In this document: positions 33,205 to 46,286 of the stretch, piece by piece | Layout: every line of letters starts with the position of its first letter | Position numbering within the stretch: position 1 is the stretch's first letter | Source: Zeus faber | Lineage: Eukaryota; Chordata; Actinopteri; Zeiformes; Zeidae | DNA length: 64,000 nt | Reading direction: 5' to 3' | NCBI GenBank assembly: GCA_960531495.1 | Contig: OY482864.1 | Coordinates: 12,284,385-12,348,384 of the forward strand | Notes under the pieces: generated by a model | What the model was told of the DNA's origin: nothing | The model's database searches: none | The model's input: only the letters and a program-made list of their open reading frames with translations | Made by a program: the position numbers and the translations under genes

Positions 33205-33505
33205 CCGGGGTTCCCAACCTTAGGCCTGCTAATTCCACCCCGGCGATGGTCGGCAGCCATTTTTGGCCCGAATTTATTCTATTTTCATGGTAGAGAGAGC
33301 CATGTTTATGGGGCATACGAGACATGATACTGTAACATATAAGTCATGGATTTTGTGACAGTCTATATTTGAACTGACACTCAGAGGGATCATTTGAACT
33401 GATATTGAACCATCAGGACACAAATGCCTCAAACTGTTCTCGTGACGCTCTTTCGATCTCTGGCGACCACCGCTGGGACCTAGTCCCCCAGGTTGGGAAC
33501 CACTG
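33205..33505. mobile_element. Short hAT-type MITE
   Basis: Starts GGGGTTCCCAACCT after CC and ends AGGTTGGGAACCACTG: matching hAT-style inverted ends. Flanks CCCTGCAG (33197-33204) and CCCTAGAG (33506-33513) match at 6 of 8 positions, a decayed target duplication. About 300 bp, no coding capacity. Confidence 0.65.
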
Positions 33506-33821
33506 CCCTAGAGGATGTTCAACCTTTTAAAAATACAGGATGACATTCCTTTTACTTATGATAAGTGACTTAGTGGGCTACACCTATACTTTTCAGTATA
33601 ATGTCCATATACATATACATTTTATATATACGTATATATATATGTATATACAGTATATATATTGTATAATCCTCAAGTGGAGCTGCACAACTCGAACCAA
33701 TCAACTGTGATTTTGGATTTTCTGTGATGGTGGAACAATGTAATTTTTTGCTGTTCCATGTAATTCTGTCGTAACGTAGCGTATCATTAAGACCATAAGT
33801 TGTGGAATTCATCCGTAATTG

Positions 33822-34200
33822 ATGGCGCGCTCCATTTGAACTGGGAAGTCGGAATTTCTGAGTTCCCAGTCGGAAATTTTGACCGAAACGCACCCCGAGG
33901 TCGGATTTCCCACTCGGATAGTCGGAAGACCCCCACCGACCCGGACGTCAAAATCCAAGATGGCTGAAGTGAAAGCCGTAGTATCACGGCTGGGATGTTA
34001 ACAGTGTTTTTTTTGAGTCTATTTGAATCACTCCATTCCCCGCTCCCATCCTGTAGTTGTCTGTATCCCCAAAGAGCAAGCGCAACAACGGAGGCGTCCA
34101 TCTCGGTTTTCCGACTTGTTGCACTGGAACGCGGTCAACTCGGTTGCGCTGTCGTTCCCAGCTCCGACTTCCGACTTTCGGGGTGCACGGAACGCGCCAT
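33822..34200. mobile_element. Inverted-ended MITE, GGCGCG tips
   Basis: Begins ATGGCGCGCTCC and ends GGAACGCGCCAT; TAATT occurs on both flanks as a possible target duplication. Repeated AGTCGG and CCGAC words inside form further inverted pairs. Family not assigned. Confidence 0.6.
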
Positions 34201-34411
34201 AATTCTGAAGAAGTCGTTCTTGAGATTGTCGTAGTCTTTTCATTTTGATCTTTCGTACATGAAGTGAGGCCAAACAGCATATCACGCTCAGACAATGTAA
34301 ATACATATAAATATTTCATTTTAAGCACGCATAGGCTGTTTAATTGCAAAATGACAAAATGCACTACGGTTAGATCTGTTGCCTTATTTTGTCTTCAACA
34401 ATATACAAGGT

Positions 34412-34449
<38 letters not shown>

Positions 34450-35337
34450 GTGCGCGCGCGTGCACGCGTGCGCTTTGCACTCGGTTGTGACAATGAATTT
34501 GTGTGTGTTTGTCTTTTATTTTAATGTTTTTGCTTAAATTGAAAGAACTTATTGGGAAGTTTTTCAATTGCTGTAACTGATAAAAGTATATTCATTTGCT
34601 TGATTCAATTTAGATATGTATTCTCTTAGATCAGACGCTGTAGGTTTCATATTAGAGAAAATGTTTAATAAACAGTAGTAATAGCTCAGTTAATATATCG
34701 GCTTGGAAGACGTCAAATCTAAAATATTACCTTTTTTTTTTTTTTTATGTCTTGTTTGACATTCAGTCATGACAAACCGTCCTTTTACTTCATGTATTAT
34801 TGATAAAATACACCTTGATGTGGATGCGGGTCTTGGTACCGAACCTTACTACTTTCTGGGGATGAAAAGGCAAAAAAAAAAAAACAAAAAAAAACGATTA
34901 AAGTGACAAATTGATACTGTGAGAATTCATGTTCCCTTATTGTTTATTGGAATTGCTTGCAGTGCCATCAAACAAGTCTATTCAGGGAACCGACCGAAGC
35001 CACGACCCGTGAAATATACTATTATTTTCCAAAATGAAGTGATACCGACTGTATTGTCCAGTGTAAAACTTGAAACAGCAGCAGTATTGTCACCACGTGG
35101 CACCACAGCCAGTGATGACTGTCTACTGTACAAACTGAGCTACAGTCACAGTTTATTTATGTTATTTATTCATACCAAATGCTATTTATACGGCTTGATT
35201 TTTGTGTGCATATTGCACCAGCTGTACAGCGAATAATCTGATGTTATGCGTGTGAGCCCAAAATGTACCACCTAACCCTCAAAGAGTGAAGATAATTCTA
35301 ATATGATCCTAAAATGTCCTCATTGGCTCTCTCTTTC

Positions 35338-36747
35338 TTAAAGGAGCCATATGATACTCCTACTCCTACTCCAGCGGGTTAATATACAGTAGGTTCCCTT
35401 AAGTAACCAAAACCTGTCTTTGAAGGTTGTTTTTTTTGCTGAAATCACCACTCAGATGATGCGTTCGAGCCATTATAACATGCCTCAAAACCCCTGGTGT
35501 TCCTTACGCTCCGTTTCAGTGTGTGTGTGTGTCGCTTTAAATGAAAATTGCTGCCGCTCCCCTACGCTCACTCCGGAGTTATTTGCCCCAGTTCTGTGAG
35601 CCCGTTGTATGAAGTACGGAAACATTCACTTATTTCACCTTAGCAGTCCAGCAAAATCAGTTTCTGAACAAACCTGAGGCGAGAAATAAGCCACCCAGTT
35701 GCTGAATCGTCACTCATATTGGACCTACAAGACGTGATTTAAAGTTTGTTCCGACTTTCGTTGCCGCCGCTTCCTTGGCTGTGCTTTAAGCTTGTGGAAA
35801 ATGAAATAAACACATCTACAATAAGAACACTGCTTCATCGGTTCTGTTTGGAGAAACGCCCAGCGGATTGCGCGCGGCCTAGGGAACCAGACCGATCTGC
35901 AGCTCGTGTTTCATTTGCTCTGCGGAGTACGTCCGGCAGGAAGGAGATTTACAGCCGACCTTGCCAGGGTCGGGCCAATCACAACCGTTTATCTCACGTG
36001 GGGCTGGTTTGACACGATGAGCGTTGAAGCACCTTACCGCCATCTTGGTAAGGGTCTGTCCAATGCTCTGATTGGTCGTAGGTCTATCCAGTACTCTTAT
36101 TGGTCGTAGGTCTACCCAATGCTCTGATTGTTCGTAGGTCCAGCCAATGTTCCGATTGGTTGTAGTTTCTATCCAATGCTCTGATTGGTCGTAGGTCTAT
36201 CCAATTGCGTCCAGAGACATTTTGCTCTGCGCCCATTGGTGACAACCCTTAGAAATTGAAAATAAACGGAGAGATTCCAGACTAATTCGCATTAGTGAGC
36301 CGGTCTGGCGGCCAGATGGCGCAGCCTACATTCATCCCACCCCATACATTTTGGGAACACACAGCAGAATAATTGAGCATTACTTCAACTCACATTTCCC
36401 TCGTCTGCAGTCTCTTCATGGACAGTTGGTATCAATTCCTGTTTCTTTTGAGAGATTTGTGCTGGTCTCTGCAGCCAACAGAGCACTTCCCGGGATCAGG
36501 GGGTCTGGCGGCGCCCCAGCCGTGAGTGGAGTTGCTCACACGGGGGCTGGCTCTAATTCTAATGACGCCCCATGTGAGGCAGGAAGGAGAGAAAAATATG
36601 AACTCCGTGTTGAATCGTGTTTTCTGAAACAGACAGCGCAAAACGGACTTATTAGTTGTCCTATTTCACACTTTGCGTGTTCGCAGGCCCAAATGTACGT
36701 GCTCAAGCACTGAAAAGGTGAGTTTTTCCATAATAGGCCCCCTTTAA
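35338..36747. mobile_element. Putative non-autonomous DNA element, 1.4 kb
   Basis: Starts TTAAAGGAGCCATAT and ends ATAGGCCCCCTTTAA, imperfect inverted ends with TTAA at both tips, which would suit a piggyBac-type target site. No transposase frame inside. It contains the CCAAT-rich minisatellite at 36050-36212. Confidence 0.45.
36050..36212. repeat. CCAAT/ATTGG minisatellite
   Basis: Five to six degenerate copies of a unit of about 31 bp, CCAATGCTCTGATTGGTCGT followed by AGGTCTAT. Each unit pairs a CCAAT with an ATTGG some 8 bases later. Confidence 0.85.
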
Positions 36748-37282
36748 AGAAGTCTCAGAGCATTTAATCATTAAAATGATTATTAAATGGTTCAGTCGCA
36801 AACTGTCCCACCAGTGGAATATCTAATAAACAAAAATGTGTACGAGTACAGACTGACATTGCGTCCTCTTTGTATTATTTCTTCACGTGTTTTATGATTT
36901 ATTAGCACATGTTAAGTTTTCTTTGCATTTTCTATTTGTTTGTAAGTTTCCTGGGTCAAAATAACATTAAAGCTTCATGCTTTAAGCTTTACGTTGCTGT
37001 TGGCCCGAACATCTTTCCGGTTCTGAAGACTGGCTGGACTCAATTACGACAACAATAACATTAAGGAATATTTAAACACTTAATTTCAAATACTTAAAAC
37101 ACCTTTATAAACACATTGTAATGTTCCACTGGGCTGGATTGGCTGATTTTATTCAGATTGTGACGTCACCAGTAGAGCAACACGCTGTTCCACCGCCAGA
37201 GTGCAGTACAGCATCAACTTTTCAGCATTAAATCCCTGCACTATAGTCAGTGTGGATCCGTTCATCCATCCATTGATTCATC

Positions 37283-37524
37283 CATTCATTTTCTTTGCCT
37301 ATTCTGGCTCTTTCCACCCAGATACTAAAAAGATTCAAGATTCAAGATTCAAGAGGTTTATTCGTCACATACATATCAACCTCTTGAATCTTGAATCTTG
37401 AATTTTTTTAGTATCTGGGTGGGAAGAGCCACACACACCGAACACGAGCAATGGAGGGTTCTTCACCAGAATAACAAAACATTTAAAGTTGGGAGGACAC
37501 CAGAATAGGTAAAGAAAATGAATG
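37283..37524. repeat. Long inverted repeat (hairpin-forming)
   Basis: The left arm 37283-37356 is complementary to 37380-37430 (51 bp, two mismatches by eye) and, after an insertion of about 69 bp, to 37500-37524. The loop is 23 bases. The inner arm holds three TTCAAGA units like those ending some fish retroelements. Confidence 0.9.
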
Positions 37525-38391
37525 CGTGAAGAAGAACACGTTGAAGGCTTTACTACTATTCTAGAACACCGTGTTAATCATGCCTGGTACATAAATAGTT
37601 GCCTTTATACCTCACTTTAAGGTGCAGGAAATGGAATCTCCTAACCCCAGGTAGTTAAAGTATTCCCAGATTAAGCTTTTTTTTTTTTTTTTTTTTTAAT
37701 ATATAACGTCAATGAGAATATCCTGAATGCGTCTCTCGTTTAGAAGCGACGCACCAGATATTCACTGTGGGTGGAAATAATTCAAATCGAATCAGAAACA
37801 GTTCAGAATGTAGATGCATTTAAAACAACCATAGATCTGGTTTTTATGTTGTTTTTTTTCCTCATCATAATAATAACTCGGTTTTTGAGATGCCCTTAGG
37901 CTGTATTTGGCAAAATACCCTGGAGCTAGGCTAGCTGCAGCCGCTATCGATGTACCTTACACTCAGGGATGAAGTTGATATTGTACCTTCTCGCCCGAAT
38001 GGGAGGAAAGAAAAGAAGCAAATTTCCACCCGGAAAAAAACTGCCGAATCCCTTCAGCGCAAGGCTGTGCGGATAGAGTCGGAGCGTTCCGAACCTGTGT
38101 CTAAGTGCTCATAGGCCTCATTCTCCCTCGTCTCTTCCTGTGTTTCTATGGCCGTCGTATTCGAGATGGAAGCTTGGCCCCGATTTCGCCAAAAGTCGCG
38201 GAGGAACCCTCGTCGGAGCCTCGGGCTGAACGGACCCAAAGCCGCAGAGGCACAAAACGTTCAGCAAACCCACGCAGGGTCTTAGGTCGAGCCTTTCAAA
38301 GTCACCCGGCGCTCCCTGCCAGCGGCCGGAATTATTCTAATCCTCCATTAACACACACACACACACACATATACACGCACACGTACACACA

Positions 38392-38442
<51 letters not shown>

Positions 38443-38506
38443 GTGCTGATGTCCAGTGCTCTGCTACAAGTCGAGTTATGCAATGGGATTTAAGTCTGAC
38501 CTGTTA

Positions 38507-38537
<31 letters not shown>

Positions 38538-38700
38538 GCTCTTTTTTCCGCTGTGTTTTTTCTTTGCCTTTGGTTCTGTCTCTGCTCTCCTGTTGTGATC
38601 GATCTCTTGTTTGTACCTCTTTGCAAAATATATGCATATATAAATGAATAACCTAATAGCAATGAGTTCATATTACTTGTCCATTGAATATATATATATA

Positions 38701-38764
<64 letters not shown>

Positions 38765-38768
38765 TGGT

Positions 38769-38814
<46 letters not shown>

Positions 38815-38825
38815 TATATACACAC

Positions 38826-39462
38826 ACACCGATGAGCCACAACATTAAAACCACCACTAATATTGTGTAGTTTTCCCTCGTGCTGCCAAAACAGTTCTGA
38901 CCCGAGGAGGCATGGACTCCACAAGACCTCTGAAGGTGTCCTGTGGTATCTGGCACCAAGACGTTAGCAGCAGATCCTTTAAGTCCTGGAGTCCTGGATG
39001 ATTGATCAGACCGGGCCACCTTCTTCCATTGCTCCATGGTCCAGTTCTGACGCTCACGTGCCAGGCACCTTTGGTGGTGGACAGGGGTCACCATGGACAC
39101 TCTGACCGGTCTGCAGCTACACAGCCCCATACACAGCAAGCTGTGAAGCACTGTGTGTTCTGAAACCTTTCTATCAGGGCAGCATGAACTTTTTCATAAC
39201 TTTGTGCTACAGTAGCTCTTCTGTGGGATCGGACCAGACAGGCCAGACTTCACTCCCCACGTGCATCAATGAGCCTTGGGCGCCCATGACCCTGTTGCTG
39301 GTTCACCGTTTGTCCTTCCTTGGACCGGTTTTGGTAGCTACTAACCACTGCATACCGGGAACACCCCACAAGACCTGTCGTTTTGGAGATGCTCCGACCC
39401 AGTCGTCTAGTCGTCACAATTTCGCCTGACTGTTTACTTGTTGCCTAATATCCCATAATGCA
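38826..39462 (-). mobile_element. Tc1-like transposon relic, internally deleted
   Basis: Left end GATGAGCCACAACATTAAAA is that of a Tc1/mariner family very common in teleosts. On the minus strand, parts of the transposase are legible (QNWTMEQWKKVA, LKDLLLTSWCQIPQDTFRGL, VESMPPRVRTVLAARG). The middle of the transposase is deleted near 38995, the frame is broken, and the right terminal repeat is missing, so the copy cannot move by itself. Confidence 0.85.
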
Positions 39463-40009
39463 TTGTGAGGGTGAGACGATGGTAAAGGTTTCTATGCGGT
39501 GTCGTCATGGCAACGTGCTGACAGTCAGATGCAAACGTAGTATGTAGTACATAGTTTGCCGTTATGGATGCAGGGATGGACACACAGTACACACACACAC
39601 ACACATATGATACAGGATGGAGTACAGAGGGGGGATGGATGCCAGACCGAGCATTCTCTACCATGGTGCAATTCAGAGAACGTTTTTTTTATTGTCAAGC
39701 TAATATATCATGTATATCTAAATTCCATAATGACGATTTTTGCGATTCTCAATATTATACCCTTTGCAAAATGGTCGCTCAGGACAGGTGAGCCGCAGAC
39801 ATCTCCAAATCCGGGTCAGAGAGGTTTCCTGGGCCGTAGCGGCGACATGTTATTGATGCGTCGGGGAGACAAACACCAGCTGCAGTACAGACTCATCTGG
39901 CTCGTGGCCATCCATCCCATCCGTTTTCGGCCAATCTGTTAAGACAATGTTTGCATTGGCGATATTTGCCTCCCTGGTGTTTTCTCTGTCCTTGTTGAGT
40001 GTGATACTG

Positions 40010-40055
<46 letters not shown>

Positions 40056-42088
40056 CATAGAAAAACGACAATAGTGCCCTTGTTAAAGAAAACATCTCAA
40101 GAAAATACGGAACGTTGCTGATTTCAGTCAATAAAAGTCAAAATAAAATTGGCACATTACATATTCCCACATACCTTTCTACCTACAGTAATTACTGAGA
40201 TTATTATTTGATTACTTTGCTCTGTTGTTAGATGCGTTTGCTTAGGCCATTACTGAGGAACACAGACGTGGATGATAGTATCTATGGAGTGGATCTTGCA
40301 CAAAGGACAATTCAACACAGTGAACCGATGATCTTCATTTTAGTAGAACAGTTAAAAGTCCCAAAATCATGTACAGAGGCAACAGCAGTTTTAGTTAAAA
40401 TCAGAAATGTATTCAATAGTAGATATCCCTTTAAAAAGAAAAATACAATAATAATAATAATAATAATAATCATAATAATCATAATACTTACATACAGTAC
40501 ATACGTACATACATAAACAACATTGATAAGGATAATAACCAGCAAGATAAGGCATTTTGAACATCAGGAACCAAATGGAGACCAGCCACTTGGTTGTCAT
40601 GGTAGCAGCTAACGACTGTTTTTTTGTGGGTTTTGTTTCTCTCACGTCAACCTTCATTCAATACAAGTCCAAGGATACCAGGAAACATGCTGGAATATCC
40701 TGGGTGTGTACAGCTTCGACAGTCACATCCTTCAGCTTTTAACAGTTTAACAATCAAATATTTTGGGGGAAGGGCTGGGGCAGACTGGGGTCTCACTTTT
40801 TATCCAATCAGTTCCAAACATCAATTTCCATCGCAATATATTTAGCAAATCAACTAAAATCAATAGTCGTGTTATTAATTGTTCATTTGGGATCTTTCAG
40901 AGAATATGTATTATTATTATTATTTTTATAAAATCTACTGAATGATTGAATAGAAAGTTGAGTGGCCCCAAACTGCAACAATCACATATTTTCTAATCCA
41001 GTTCACATGACTTCTACAGATTGCTTTGGTTTGCAACTAAAACAAGAGACGTACAGATTATTACAGAGGTATCCAAGTATCCAACCTCTCCTTCATGTCA
41101 GTAAGCGAGTACTCCCAGAAAAGAGTCCAACAAAGCCACATGTCAGGCTCCAAAATGGAAAAATGAACCTTATTTAAGCATTGTGTAGCATCTATATACA
41201 ATGTATTTATTATTTATGATAGCAGAAAAATCACAATGGTTATATGACTCATAAGTGGGCATTTCTTTGGACTACGCTCTCAACAAGGGAGTCAAATGCT
41301 CTGAAATATTTGGGGAAGGAAAGAACATTTTCTCTTATGTTTAAAATTGATTAGAATTCCCAAAATCTATTGAATGTTAAATATTTGTTTAAATTAAAAC
41401 GTTTTTTGTTTTTTTTTAATCTTACTGCCATATTAACTTCTAATGGAAAAAAGGGGTTAGGGTTAACCCTCCACTCAAGTGTGATTATAATATATTCCCA
41501 TTAATTGTTCAGCACAAGTTAAGCAATAGATGTGATTTTAAACAAATTAAAAGAGCATCCAAATTGGCTAAATGGAATTGTATTTTACATTTAACACCTT
41601 GGTAGTTGCTGGGACTTAGCTAATGTTACAAGGGCTTGTTAAACCCACCATTAGCCTGTGGCCGTTGACCCATCTGGAATCTGTTTTGTGACCTTGACAC
41701 CTAAAATGTTTCATTGCTATAACTGGGAAGCTGACATCTGATCATAACAGCTCGCAAATCTGCTGTCTTTCACTAACTTAACAATTATTCCACAATCACT
41801 TGAGGCTTTAGATTTAATAACCTGGAAGAACCGGCATATGGTAGAATACAATACACAGTCCCAAAAGATAAAGTACGGTACAGTCACACGGTGGAGTGCT
41901 TGTCGACACCATGGCCGAGGTTATAGATGTTTTACACTGTCGAGAAGCTTGGAACGGATCCACCGATTCCATTGAAACTAGAGATGGGCGATTTTGGACA
42001 AAGTATATCATGATATTTCGATTTTCATTCCATTGGTATAATGGTTGGGATTTTTGAAGAAAAAAAAAAAGATATGTTAATAACATTC

Positions 42089-42123
<35 letters not shown>

Positions 42124-45100
42124 TAGCTGCAGGCAGCAATACACAGGGTCCAGTTTAGTCGTTTTAGGTACGCATTACAGTTTTCCGGGTTCTGTGAAAC
42201 ACAGCACAAGTTACAAAAGTTACAAACACCGTGGACTTATGTCTGGACCAATCAACATGCACTTACATCACTGCATGTGCACTTACATCACTGCGTGTTG
42301 CTCTTCAAGCATTCAGTTTAAATATCCCTGATGAACGGCATTTTAAGAATTACGGTCATTTCTGGACGACGCAGTGCGGACACAAGAGAAAGGGTCGGTT
42401 CCCCCAAAGGTTCTTAGTACGTCCTGCGGTGTGAAAACATCTCTGAACGATTATAGTTTCCGGGGTTTTGTAAAACGCTGCACGAGTTACAGTTTTCAGA
42501 GTTTCCTTTAAACGCTGCAGTTGTCCGTCTAGACGTCGTACCCCCAAGTGGCTGGAAGGGAATGACTTCCGAGAGACGAAGCTTGGACTATAATGTAACT
42601 TGGATATAAGTTTGGGGGTTGATGTCACAAAGCGGCAAACTAATGAAATGACGACAGTTTTTCACTAATTTGCGCTCCAAATGTCCCTGGCGTACTGCCG
42701 TTGTCCTGTTTCAGATGCTTTTAGCCTCAAAGATGCCAAGATTAAAAAAAAAAAAAAAAACGCAGAGCAATGGACAATTGGGATCTGGCCCTGCAGGCTG
42801 GACTCATAATAACATTCAGTTCCCATTCCATGTATACCGTCAGGCTTCTTTCTAATACTGCCTCAGTACTGATACTTCTTGGGTATAAAAAAACGAACAA
42901 TAACGCATGTATTGTAAAAACCACACCGGTACAATCTTCAATTACCCATCCCTATTTCCAAGTGTTACAAGATGACCATGGAGGGTAAAATAGAACCTTT
43001 AACTAAGTGTTGCTTATTTGCCAATGCAGATGGATATTTGGCTGGTAGCTGGTTTTAAATCCCCACCACAGTGTTACATCGTTCTTATATATATCTGTAA
43101 CATTCTCCTAAACCTTTATCCTCTCTAAACTCTTAAATACCGACATTCTTTACTTGTGCAAAAATGTTCCTCTATACGTAACCAACCGCCAAAGCAGCGA
43201 TTCTTTGTACATTCCCATCTGATCGCTCTTCCAGACGGTTTCGGAATCGGGAGCGAAAATCAAAGCGAGACACAAATACACTAAAGCATTACTATCTAGA
43301 CTAAGCAAATGGAAATCCCCGCCTTTAAATGTGAATTTACATGTGGTAATCCAATAATCTGCAATGGTTCACCAGGTCAGCGAGGCGTAACTACCGCCAA
43401 CCCGCCAGGCTCCAAACATCTACTCAAGATACTTCTTATATCGTAGGAATAAAATGCATGTATTATATCACCCTTAAAAACATCTCTATGCTCAGTTTAG
43501 GCCGAAAACACATCGCCGCCAATGAAACTGTATTATTCCCGCAGCGACATGAAAGAGCGATTTCGCTTCGGGCCCGACCGAACACGAGAGCACTGTACAC
43601 CGACATGTGACACACAAAGCAGCCACGAGACGCACAAAAAGAACCATCTGTTCTTTTCGCAATATTGCATCAACTCCAAAATGTCCCTTTTTTGATCCAC
43701 AAGTGTCTTGGTGAAGTTAATACAATCTATAATATGTAACCGCTAGGAATTACATTTGCTACAGTCATTTTGACGTTTATAGAGCTCAACAGCGAGTTTC
43801 CAGAAGTGAAAATCCCGCTCGGATTCCTATGCCGAATCCGGGATTTTGGTGATTAGCGATAATGTCATAACCATCCAAGGTAGACTCACCGCGAGCTATG
43901 AGATTGTGAAACGATGCTACACGCTCGTGTCGAAGCCACAAGTCCATATGACATCAACATGTTTCATTCCCGATGTCCTGGAGAAGTACTACGCTACACA
44001 CAATCCTACTGTGTGACCGCAACGTCTCTGAGTGGTGAAGCTCGCCGTTACCATGGAAATGTTTTACCGCCCATGTTGGCGAGTGAGTTACCGCTACCAC
44101 CGAACAAAAAGCACTTTATATATACACGCAAGACACAACATACAATATATTACAACACTATTATTAACAATATAAACACTATAATAACGACAAAGGTTAA
44201 ATTTAAGAAGAAGCGCGCTAAGCTATCGTTAGGTTGGAAGTCGTTGGAAAGGTATCTTTTGCAATGGTTTATGGGATGAGTAGTTCCATGTTATGTACAT
44301 TGTCTTGTACCTTTTTTTTTTCCTCTCCATTTTCTCAGTTTTATTTGCTCCTCATCAAATGTTTTATGGTCACAATTCATCTCGTAGTTGGTTGGCTTGG
44401 TTCCAGGCTCAAAAACCCTTGTAAAATATAAGGATTTTCCGGAACGTCAGCCGAGTGGACGACTGGGGAACTCACCTCCGGGAAGGGAGCCGTTCAAAAA
44501 GCATGCGCATCACTGTTGAGCTCTATAGTACAGTATGCAGTGATTATCTACGCGATACAGACCAGGGCAACAAAGCTGGTGCTGCGCGATCTAAATGAAA
44601 TGAAATATACATTTGAACGATTCAACCCCATATGCATTTTCTCTAGGGTTGCCAGAGTTGCTCTGCAAGTTAAAAGCTCTGAGTGCGTGTGTTGTTTTGC
44701 CCACAGGTCTGTGCGCTGATGTCAGCGGTCGTGACAACTGGTTATTTGTGTGTCAGTTATTTAGGCGAGGTCCATGTTAAGTTAAAACCCTGAAGAACTA
44801 ATCCTGATTGGTGCTAAGCCCTTCTAATCGTACTGTAAATAAACGGCTCTGGACCGCCCCGTCCGGCCACGGCAGCGCGCCACCACCAGCGAGGGGGGAT
44901 GGAAAGACCCAAAAGTCCAAGAAGTTGTGGCTGTACAAGATAGAAGCGCACATCTTGCTGTTGTTTTTCCGTTTCGTAGGCTGAGAAAGCGGTGGGTACT
45001 TGCAACACCACGACTTGGAGCATCGTACTGAGCTACCGTGAGTCTATTATACACAGGGTCAAAAAGAGGCCGGAATCGTCGGAAAAACCTCTCCTCGCCT

Positions 45101-45864
45101 ACGCCGTTAGAGTCCCAGCTCAGTTCGTTCCTTTAGGGGTCTGCTGTCCTGTAGCATCGCAGCCCGACTACGGTTGTATGACGGTCGGCCACTGACACAC
45201 AGCGCGGCAGTGGAGTGTCAATGAATACTCCTTTATACTGAGTGCAAAATGCTTAAGAACCATACGATACCGGTTGCCAAGCCAGCCATCTTAACTTTGG
45301 TTTACATGTCTCTGGGTTTGCTCAGGTAACGCGTTATGTGGTTTGTAACTTGGATTGGAACACTCCTCTCCAAGCTTTTTCCAAGCGGAACCTTTCCAGA
45401 CAAAATGTGTGAACTTGTCAAACCACGTGAGCTGACGGGACCACATTTTCAGGGCATGAAACAAACCTTTTTGTAAAAAAATTTTTTTTTTTTTTTTTTT
45501 AATTGAACTAACCGATAAGATTCACAATTTTACCAGCACACGCCTTATCCGAGCAAACACTTCAGCTTTAAGCAGAGGAAATACTAGCCTGCACGCAGAG
45601 TGACTACCTGTTGGCTAAGACGGGAGGCTCCTTCTAGCCGAAACCTGCACGCATCTGGACTGTGGCGAAGGTTCATTTCAAGCTTCGGGCGGCTCACCAG
45701 AGTGAGAGCAAAGCACAAACTGTGACCGGTTATAGTTGATTGTATCATCAGCATAAAATATTTAAGATATACACTTAGCTCTGTGTTCAAGCACCTCATT
45801 GAGAGAGAATGTGAGTGCACCGGGTGGCCAAGCTCAACAAAACCTTAACACCGATGGAAAATGC

Positions 45865-46286
45865 TAGGGATGCACCGATTGTGAAATTCTGGGCCAAGGC
45901 CGACGTTTAAAATAACAATTTGGCCGATAGCCTATGTCGAAACCGATGTTTTTCCAGGTTCCCGTGAATGCAGCATCGCTTACAGTTTTCCGAATTCCAA
46001 TGAAGGCCGCGTCGCTCCCTGCTTGGAGCGCCGCAGAGAGCCGTGTGGCGTCGCTCTCTCGGGCCGATAAAGAAATTAGAAAGAAAAAATGCTAAAATGG
46101 GTCACCACATGGCGACCATTAATATACCTGGCCGCCTCGCCCAAGTCAATTCTATGTGTGGGAAACACTGGATAAACGTCGGCCACTGCCGGTGAATGTC
46201 ATCTAATTTGTGGATAGGCCGATAGCAGTCAACAAGGAGAATATCGGCCAATACCGATGTATGGCCGATAAATCGGTGCATCCCTA
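45865..46286. mobile_element. hAT MITE, 422 bp, intact ends
   Basis: Starts TAGGGATGCACCGATT and ends AATCGGTGCATCCCTA: perfect inverted repeats of 14 bp or more. Exact 8-bp target duplication GAAAATGC at 45857-45864 and 46287-46294. Many GGCCGATA words inside. No coding capacity; the clean ends suggest a fairly recent insertion. Confidence 0.92.

Noticed and set aside
38702..39151. 149-codon minus frame as a host gene
   Set aside because: It is the remains of a Tc1-type transposase with an internal deletion, joined to (TA)n and (GT)n.
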